NCBI GenBank assembly: GCA_900544755.1
Contig: UQWQ01000030.1
Location: forward strand, 1 to 21,370
DNA: 21,370 bases
Origin: an uncultured Collinsella sp.
GTDB taxonomy: Bacteria; Actinomycetota; Coriobacteriia; Coriobacteriales; Coriobacteriaceae
Reading direction: 5' to 3'
A model generated the notes under the pieces. That model was not told where the DNA came from. It did not search any database and worked only from the letters and a program-made list of their open reading frames with translations. The position numbers and the translations under genes are program-made. This document shows positions 7,930-12,734 of the stretch, piece after piece (the first letter of the stretch is position 1; every line of letters starts with the position of its first letter).

Positions 7930-8814
7930 ATGAGCGAAAAGCAAATGAGGCTCGGCGCCCTCGAAGCCGGCGGGACCAAGATGGTCTGTGCCGTGGTGTC
8001 CGGCGACGGCGAGGTCCTCGACCGTATGGAGACCCCGACGCTTACGCCCGCCAAGACCGTCCCGCAGATGATCGAGTGGTTCACCGCCCGCGATGTGGAC
8101 GCGTTGGGCATCGGCGCCTTCGGCCCGACCTGCGTCGACCCCAACGACGAGCGCTACGGCTCCATCCTCCAGACGCCCAAGCTCGCGTGGCGAGGCCATG
8201 GTCTTCGCGCCGCGTTCGCCGACGCCCTCGGGATTCCGGTGGCCTACGACACGGACGTGAACGTTGCCTGCCTCGGCGAAGTGGTCTTCGGCTGCTGCAA
8301 GGGGCTCGAGGACGCCGTCTACGTGACCATCGGCACCGGCGTGGGCGCGGGCGTCATGTGCGCGGGCAGACTCCTTCACGGCATGCTGCACCCCGAGGCC
8401 GGTCACATGCTGGTAAGGACCCGTCCCACCGAGGAGGGACGCTGCGTCTGCCCGAGCCACGCGAGCTGTCTCGAGGGGCTCGCCTCCGGCCCCGCCATCG
8501 CCGCGCGCTGGGGAAAGCCCGCGGCCGAGCTCGCGGACAACGATGAGGTGTGGGCGCTCGAGGGGGATTATCTGGGGCAGATGTGCGCGAACCTCGTGCT
8601 CATGTACTCGCCTCGCCGCATCGTCCTCGGCGGCGGCGTGATGCACCAGGAGCAGCTCTACGGCATCGTCCGCAAGAAGACCCTCGAATATCTGGGTGGC
8701 TACATCCAGACCGCCGAGCTTAAGGACATGGAGAGCTACATCTGCGCCCCGGGCTGCGGCGGCGACCAAGGAATCCTCGGCGCGGCCGAGCTGGCAAGAA
8801 GGGCGCTCGCGTAA
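7930..8814 (+). CDS. ROK-family fructokinase
   Basis: A 294-residue sugar kinase that transfers phosphate from ATP to free sugar in the cytoplasm. The N-terminal ATP-binding loop LEAGGTKMVCAV (10-21), the sugar-binding YDTDVNVACLGE, the phosphate loop IGTGVGAGV and the HPEAGHMLV metal/sugar motif are all present. The zinc-site pattern CVCPSHASCLEG is the fructokinase version (C-x-H-x2-C), unlike the CxCGxxGCxE form of NagK/Glk ROK proteins. That points to fructose as substrate. The ATG follows AAGGAGG by 6 bases. The gene lies 79 bases after GH172 on the same strand and ends just before a bidirectional terminator, so it closes the sugar locus. Mannose or another hexose cannot be excluded. Confidence 0.9.
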   Translation: MSEKQMRLGALEAGGTKMVCAVVSGDGEVLDRMETPTLTPAKTVPQMIEWFTARDVDALGIGAFGPTCVDPNDERYGSILQTPKLAWRGHGLRAAFADALGIPVAYDTDVNVACLGEVVFGCCKGLEDAVYVTIGTGVGAGVMCAGRLLHGMLHPEAGHMLVRTRPTEEGRCVCPSHASCLEGLASGPAIAARWGKPAAELADNDEVWALEGDYLGQMCANLVLMYSPRRIVLGGGVMHQEQLYGIVRKKTLEYLGGYIQTAELKDMESYICAPGCGGDQGILGAAELARRALA

Positions 8815-8846
8815 CTTGCGCTCTCTCCGCCATACAACGCGTTAAG

Positions 8847-8896
8847 AAAAGACGAGCGCTTCTTGCCAATTGAGCGGCAAGAAGTGCTCGTCTTTT
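8847..8896. terminator. Bidirectional terminator after fructokinase
   Basis: The arms are 8847-8867 and 8876-8896: 21 bases each with one G-U pair, running AAAAGACGAGC...GCTCGTCTTTT around an 8-base loop. A/T tracts at both ends let it stop transcription from either strand. On the minus strand it would serve the decayed degV end that follows. Confidence 0.85.
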
Positions 8897-8930
8897 GCAT
8901 TTGTTTTTGGGGCAGGACGCCCCGCCTCCA

Positions 8931-9151
8931 CTAGAGTCCCTGGACCGCCACACCCACGAGGTTTGGACCGGTGTGGACAAGAAGCGCGGGGCTGATGTCG
9001 GAGCGGACGACATCCACCGCGTTGGCCACGCGCTCGCACAGGGCCTGCTCCATGCGGTCGTAGAGGTCGGCGTGGGCCGAGGTGCGGCTCGCGGCAAAGC
9101 GCACCTCGGGGTGCTTCTCGACGATGGCGGCGATGAGCTTGGCCTCGGTGC
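8931..9151 (-). pseudogene. DegV-family protein, C-terminal remnant
   Basis: This minus-strand frame encodes about 73 residues resembling the C-terminus of DegV fatty-acid-binding proteins, the FakB type that hands fatty acid to a kinase. The pattern SDISPALLVHTGPNLVGVAV corresponds to the family's closing block (E-I-x-P-V-I-x-x-H-T-G-P-G-x-x-G). The preceding HADLYDRMEQALCERVANAVDVV fits the usual helix before it. DegV proteins are about 280 residues, so three quarters is missing. Upstream the sequence switches, with a frame change, to an IS200-type transposase start. No ribosome binding site fits the 80-codon frame beginning at 9173, so it is probably a relic. Confidence 0.6.
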
Positions 9152-9217
9152 GATGCGGTACTTGCACAGCCATTTCGTGTGCGCGAGGCTGTTGGCTTTC
9201 TGGGCCACAGCAATCAC
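9152..9217 (-). pseudogene. IS200-type tnpA, N-terminal remnant
   Basis: About 22 codons read MIAVAQKANSLAHTKWLCKY and then stop matching. NSLAHTKW-x-CKYHI is the typical N-terminus of IS200/IS605 TnpA (Y1 HUH transposase); the HUH and tyrosine motifs that should follow are gone. The start is a GTG (9217, or 9208) beside the purine-rich AGGGGGAAGG. A strong hairpin immediately upstream supports an IS200 left end. The identification rests on a short stretch. Confidence 0.55.
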
Positions 9218-9270
9218 CTTCCCCCTAGTATGATGACCTGAACAATCCTCATGCTAGGGGGAAGGTTTTT
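9216..9270. repeat. IS200-like left-end hairpin
   Basis: ACCTTCCCCCTAG (9216-9228) and CTAGGGGGAAGGT (9254-9266) form a perfect 13-bp stem. On the plus strand it is followed by TTTTT (9266-9270), a terminator. On the minus strand the second arm holds the purine-rich ribosome binding site of the tnpA remnant, so the hairpin would hide it. Both roles are known for IS200 ends. Confidence 0.65.
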
Positions 9271-9292
9271 GTCGCGTAGCGGAAATTGGCCT

Positions 9293-9352
9293 CCACCCGC
9301 TGAGCGGGTGGCTTTCTATGCCGCGCGTGCCGCGCGGCACGGACTAAAGTCC
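9293..9352. repeat. Three consecutive perfect hairpins
   Basis: Within 60 bases lie CCACCCGC/GCGGGTGG (9293-9300 and 9304-9311), GCCGCGCG/CGCGCGGC (9320-9327 and 9331-9338) and GGACT/AGTCC (9341-9345 and 9348-9352). All have loops of 2-3 bases. Small-loop hairpins like these are typical of IS200/IS605 ends and of REP elements. They are probably the rest of the decayed element. Confidence 0.6.
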
Positions 9353-9354
9353 AT

Positions 9355-9390
9355 GAATAAAAACGAGGAAGGCCACGTCCGGCCTCCCTC
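9355..9390 (-). terminator. Minus-strand hairpin terminator
   Basis: Read on the minus strand, GAGGGAGGCC (9390-9381) pairs with GGCCTTCCTC (9374-9365), with one G-U, and is followed by GTTTTTATT. This is a normal intrinsic terminator, but no minus-strand gene precedes it closely. Confidence 0.55.
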
Positions 9391-9412
9391 GCAAAGGGTC
9401 TCTGATTACTCC

Positions 9413-9520
9413 CACTCATTGGGGACAGACTTAAATGAGTGCTCTTGAAATGCCGGCGCCTGGGGACGTTCTTTTTCTGTCTGCAGTTTGGAACGTTCCT
9501 TTTCTGTCGGCAGTTTGGGA
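9413..9520. repeat. REP-like hairpin and 27-bp tandem repeat
   Basis: CACTCATT (9413-9420) pairs with AATGAGTG (9434-9441) around GGGGACAGACTT. Next come two tandem copies of a 27/28-bp unit, 9466-9492 and 9493-9520, both reading ACGTTCYTTTTCTGTCKGCAG then TTTGG. The GGGGACRGT/GGGACGTTC flavour recalls dispersed intergenic repeats of Coriobacteria. From 9521 to 9620 nothing further is recognised. Confidence 0.5.
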
Positions 9521-9620
9521 CGGTCCTTAGAGCTGCAGCGCGCCATGAGCGACGAGGCGAAGCGGATCATCCTGTCTTTTGAGTTCTAAGCATAAGCCCC
9601 TGTCTCTGAGCAATGACCGG

Positions 9621-9749
9621 TTCGCATTTGTGCGCATTTACGTGCGTGGGATTGCGTGAATATGCGTATAGATGCGCCGTTTACGGGATAAAAATGACCG
9701 TTTAGCGGTGAGATACGCAAAAACGCGCACAGAAGCGCGTGTTTGTGCG
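9621..9749. promoter_or_regulatory. Helically phased YGCR motif arrays
   Basis: Six YGCR tetramers start at 9623, 9633, 9643, 9653, 9663 and 9673, exactly 10 bases apart. Four more start at 9716, 9726, 9736 and 9746, again exactly 10 apart. They lie 51-177 bases before the oxidoreductase gene, in the region that must hold its promoter. A multimeric protein bound along one face of the helix, perhaps the DeoR-family regulator encoded in the operon, would explain this. TATAGA at 9752-9757 could be a -10 box, without a clear -35. Confidence 0.45.
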
Positions 9750-9799
9750 AATATAGAGCTGTCAGAAAGCAAGGCGTTCTATGACACAGGAGGCACATA

Positions 9800-10879
9800 A
9801 TGGCAGATTCCAAGCAGGCTCCGCTCGACGCCGCGGCAGCCGCCAAAGCAGCGTTCGCTTCGGTCCAGGACAAGCCGTTCCCCGACGATATTTTTACGGC
9901 TCCCGAGCTCCATTGGGCCGTCATCGGTTGCGGCGTTATCGCCAACCAGATGGCTCAGTCCCTTGCTCTTGCCGGTCGCAAGCTTGCGGGCGTCGCCAAC
10001 CGTACGCCGTCCAAGGCTCAGGCTTTTGCCGAGCAGTATGGCATCGAGAAGGTCTACGACACGGTTGAGGACCTCTACGCCGATCCTGGCATCGACGCCG
10101 TCTACATCACTACCCCGCACAACACTCATATCACCTATCTGCGCGCTGCCCTGGCAGCCGGCAAGCACGTGCTCTGCGAGAAGGCCATTACCCTCAATTC
10201 CGCTGAACTCGATGAGGCCCGTGCCATTGCCGCCGAGCACAACGTGGTCCTTATGGACGCTACCACGGTGCTCCACATGCCCTTGTATCAAGAGCTGCGT
10301 CGCCGCATGGATGCCGGCGAGTTCGGCCGCATGAACCTCGCTCAGCTCAACTTTGGTAGCTACAAGGAGTACGGCGACCTGACCAACCGTTTCTACAATC
10401 GCAACCTTGCCGGCGGTGCCATGCTCGATATTGGTGTGTATGCCCTGTCCGTCATGCGCCTGTTTATGGCGAGCCAGCCCGCCGAGGTCGTGTCTCTAGG
10501 CAACACCTGCGAGACTGGCGTCGATGTTGCGGGCGGCATCGTCTGCCGCAATGCCGAGCAGCAGCTGGGCGTCGTGAGCCTTACGCTTCACTCCAAGCAG
10601 CCCAAGCGCTCGGTCATCAGCTTTGACAAGTGCTACATCGAGGTCAACGAATATCCGCGTGCCGATCACGCGACCATCGTGTGGACTGCGGACGGCCACC
10701 GCGAGGAGGTCCACGCAGGCACCGAGGCTTACGCCCTGTGTTATGAGATGGCCGATCTTGAGAAGGCCGTTGCCGGCGACGACTCCAAGCGCGAGCTTCT
10801 GGATTATGCTTCTGATGTTATGGAGCTTATGACCAAGCTTCGCGCCGATTGGGGAGTCGTGTACCCCGAGGAGGAGTAA
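9800..10879 (+). CDS. Gfo/Idh/MocA-family NAD(P)-dependent oxidoreductase
   Basis: A 359-residue cytoplasmic dehydrogenase of the glucose-fructose oxidoreductase/inositol dehydrogenase family. After a roughly 35-residue N-terminal extension comes the Rossmann fold with WAVIGCGVIANQMAQ (G43 begins the GxGxxA motif). The IDAVYITTPHNTH block and the CEKAI motif follow, with K128 as the family's conserved lysine of EKP. The second half has the alpha/beta domain with GGAMLDIGVYAL. The fold resembles trans-1,2-dihydrobenzene-1,2-diol or D-xylose dehydrogenase members, but the substrate cannot be assigned. The start at 9800 has AGGAGG (9786-9791) 8 bases before it. The stop is 3 bases from the DeoR-family gene, so the two form an operon. 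Confidence 0.88.
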   Translation: MADSKQAPLDAAAAAKAAFASVQDKPFPDDIFTAPELHWAVIGCGVIANQMAQSLALAGRKLAGVANRTPSKAQAFAEQYGIEKVYDTVEDLYADPGIDAVYITTPHNTHITYLRAALAAGKHVLCEKAITLNSAELDEARAIAAEHNVVLMDATTVLHMPLYQELRRRMDAGEFGRMNLAQLNFGSYKEYGDLTNRFYNRNLAGGAMLDIGVYALSVMRLFMASQPAEVVSLGNTCETGVDVAGGIVCRNAEQQLGVVSLTLHSKQPKRSVISFDKCYIEVNEYPRADHATIVWTADGHREEVHAGTEAYALCYEMADLEKAVAGDDSKRELLDYASDVMELMTKLRADWGVVYPEEE

Positions 10880-10882
10880 GCG

Positions 10883-11629
10883 ATGCTTGCGGAAGATAGG
10901 CTCAACGCAATCGTGTCGATGGTGCAGCAGACGGGCTCGGTTACCGTACCGGAGCTTGCTGAGGCCCTGGGCGTGACGGCGTCTACCATTCGGCGCGACC
11001 TGCAGACGCTCAATCGCGCACACCGTATCGCCAAGGTGCACGGTGGGGCGACGAGCCTTGAGCGCGCGCACGTGACGCGCGACCTAACGCTTAATGAGCG
11101 CAGCGATCTCCATAACGACGACAAGGAACGTATCTGCGCCCGTGCGGCGGCGCTGGTGGAGCCCGAGAGCTTTGTGTACATCGACTCGGGCTCGACGACG
11201 CTCAGGCTCATCGAGCATCTTCCACACCTTGAAGGTGTCACCTATGTGACTGATTCCGTGCTCCATGCTCAGCATCTCGCTTTGCGCGGCATGCGTACCG
11301 TGGTGCTGGGCGGCGAGCTCAAACCCGAGACCGAGGCGCTCGTTGGCCCCGATGCCTTGGCAACCTTAGACCGTTACAACTTCAACTGCGGCTTTTGGGG
11401 CTCTAACGGCATTGCCGCCGAGCAGGGCTTCACGGCGCCCGATATCGAGGAGGCGCAAGTAAAGCGTATCTCGATGCGCCATACGGCCAAGCGCTTCGTA
11501 ATCTCGGACGCCAGTAAATTTGGCATGGTGGCGCCCGTCAAGTTCGCGGACTTCCGCGATGCAACGATTATTACCGCAGGCGAGGTCCCCGCCAAGTACC
11601 GGGCAATGGACAACGTCGTCACGGTCTAA
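10883..11629 (+). CDS. DeoR-family transcriptional regulator
   Basis: A 248-residue sugar-responsive repressor. The N-terminal helix-turn-helix (about 6-56) reads RLNAIVSMVQQTGSVTVPEL, then ALGVTASTIRRDLQTL and AKVHGGA, all standard for DeoR. The C-terminal sensor domain, which in this family binds a phosphorylated sugar, has YIDSGSTTLRLIEHL (about 94-108), VLGGELKPETEALVGP, the GFTAPDIEEAQVKR block and ISDASKFG. The gene is 3 bases after the oxidoreductase, with GAGGAG overlapping that gene's end as ribosome binding site. Autoregulation through the phased motifs at 9621-9749 is a natural hypothesis. An intrinsic terminator follows at 11722-11756. Confidence 0.92.
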   Translation: MLAEDRLNAIVSMVQQTGSVTVPELAEALGVTASTIRRDLQTLNRAHRIAKVHGGATSLERAHVTRDLTLNERSDLHNDDKERICARAAALVEPESFVYIDSGSTTLRLIEHLPHLEGVTYVTDSVLHAQHLALRGMRTVVLGGELKPETEALVGPDALATLDRYNFNCGFWGSNGIAAEQGFTAPDIEEAQVKRISMRHTAKRFVISDASKFGMVAPVKFADFRDATIITAGEVPAKYRAMDNVVTV

Positions 11630-11650
11630 CGGCAGGGACGGGCTAAGGCC

Positions 11651-11689
11651 AAAACCACCGCGAAGGTGCCCGTCCCCATTGTGGTGGTT
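11651..11689. repeat. 39-bp palindromic repeat, copy 1
   Basis: A 39-bp element beginning AAAACCACC and ending GTGGTGGTT, so its ends are self-complementary. A second copy in the same orientation lies at 12022-12060 with 33 of 39 identical bases; all six differences are transitions. Read on the minus strand it ends in GGTTTTGG, giving it a terminator-like form. Confidence 0.65.
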
Positions 11690-11721
11690 AGTAATGAAAA
11701 CTGAGTAGTTTTCTCAATAGA

Positions 11722-11756
11722 AAAGCGGCAACGTCCATTACGGGCGTTGCCGCTTT
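11722..11756. terminator. Intrinsic terminator of the deoR operon
   Basis: AAAGCGGCAACG (11722-11733) pairs perfectly with CGTTGCCGCTTT (11745-11756) around an 11-base loop, followed by CGTTGT. A/T runs at both ends make it usable from either direction. It lies 93 bases after the deoR stop. Confidence 0.85.
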
Positions 11757-11773
11757 CGTTGTCTACCGGTTTA

Positions 11774-11991
11774 GTCTAAATCTGTAACAACTGGACCGCT
11801 TAAAGTGGGCTAGGTGTTACTGATTGAAATACTTCCGAATTGCGCCGTTCCTTTGTCTCAATCTGTAACATTTGGGATCGATTTTGCCGAGTTATTGTTA
11901 CAGATTGAGATTTTCCCTTGAGGGGGATTCGAATGTCTCGATCTGTAACAGATAGACCGGAAAATGGGCTCTAACTGTTACAGATCGAGAC
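11774..11991. repeat. Three long palindromes at ~80-bp period
   Basis: Three inverted repeats share the arm TCTCRATCTGTAACA. Unit 2 has perfect 15-bp arms (11856-11870 and 11896-11910). Unit 3 has perfect 17-bp arms (11935-11951 and 11975-11991). Unit 1 (11775-11789 and 11815-11829) is degenerate in its right arm. Left arms start at 11775, 11856 and 11935 (81 and 79 apart), and the loops of 23-25 bases are not conserved. No open frame fits. They lie between convergent genes, so a promoter operator is unlikely; candidate roles are a REP-like mobile palindrome, a protein-binding site or a structured RNA. Confidence 0.75.
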
Positions 11992-12021
11992 GTTTTGGGA
12001 CCGCGGCTGAGTCATCGTGGC

Positions 12022-12060
12022 AAAACCATCATAAAGGTGCCTGTTCCCATTGTGGTGGTT
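12022..12060. repeat. 39-bp palindromic repeat, copy 2
   Basis: The second copy of the element at 11651-11689, same orientation. Its last base is the last base of the pseudouridine synthase stop codon (TAA on the minus strand, 12062-12060). On the minus strand AACCACCA pairs with TGATGGTT (one mismatch) and runs into TTTTG, so it may serve as the terminator of the minus-strand operon. Confidence 0.65.
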
Positions 12061-12719
12061 TAGGGCTCCCAGGGGCAAGGGGCTTCGATGTGGATGTGCT
12101 CGCCGGTTACGGGATGCGTAAAGGACACGCTGTGGGCATGGAGCATGAGGCCGCAGGGGCGCGGCGTTCCGTACAGGTCGTCGCCAACCAGGGGATGATG
12201 CTCGCTTGCCAGGTGCACGCGAATCTGGTGCTTGCGGCCGGTGAGCAGCTCGACATCAATATACGAGCGCGTAGGCAGGCCACGGCGGCTCTTAAGGCGC
12301 TTGAGTACCTTGACGCGCGTCTGAGACGGCTTGCCGCTGGCGCCAACGCGCATCTTGCGGCTATCGTGGCGGTCGCGGGCGATAGGCTTGTCGATGAGCT
12401 TCTCGTTCCAGTCGATTTTGCCCTCGGCGAGCGCTAGGTAGTGCTTTTCGAACGCGTGGTCGATAATCATCTGGTCAAAGGCGGGCTGCGTCTGCTTGTC
12501 GAGTGAGAACAGCACCACGCCGGTGGTGTCGCGGTCCAAGCGGTTGAGCGGCTGCATGTCGGTCGCGGCAAAGCCGTCGCCCATCGCCAGCAGCAGGTCG
12601 CTGGCGTAGTCGGTGAGCGTGCGCTCGCCGGTGCCGTCGCCGTGGACGATCATGCCGGCGGGCTTGTCGATGGCCATGAGCCAGGCGTCGCAGTAGAGGA
12701 CTTGAGGTTCTTCGTTCAC
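12060..12719 (-). CDS. RluA-family RNA pseudouridine synthase
   Basis: A 219-residue enzyme that isomerises uridine to pseudouridine in RNA. The catalytic aspartate is D62 in PLNRLDRDTTGVVLF, the family's HRLDxxTSG motif with the leading histidine changed to asparagine (N59). Other family blocks are AIDKPAGMIVHG (16-27), HYLALAEG, RTRV-type strands and the C-terminal ELLTGRKHQIRVHLASEHHPLVGDDLYG. There is no N-terminal S4 RNA-binding domain, as in the short TruC/RluA-like members, so the RNA target is unknown. It lies 15 bases downstream of the U32 gene on the same strand and is probably cotranscribed with it, which places two likely RNA-modification genes together. Confidence 0.9.
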   Translation of the reverse strand: MNEEPQVLYCDAWLMAIDKPAGMIVHGDGTGERTLTDYASDLLLAMGDGFAATDMQPLNRLDRDTTGVVLFSLDKQTQPAFDQMIIDHAFEKHYLALAEGKIDWNEKLIDKPIARDRHDSRKMRVGASGKPSQTRVKVLKRLKSRRGLPTRSYIDVELLTGRKHQIRVHLASEHHPLVGDDLYGTPRPCGLMLHAHSVSFTHPVTGEHIHIEAPCPWEP

Positions 12720-12734
12720 GTGTAAGCCTTTCGG

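Noticed and set aside
9527..9589. Short plus-strand frame ending SDEAKRIILSFEF
   Set aside because: It looks protein-like but has only about 20 codons, no start site and no family I can recognise; it could be a relic tail of a lost gene.
11774..11991. Possible CRISPR array
   Set aside because: The repeated parts are inverted arms at ~80-bp period, not direct repeats of 25-40 bases with uniform spacers, and no cas genes are nearby.
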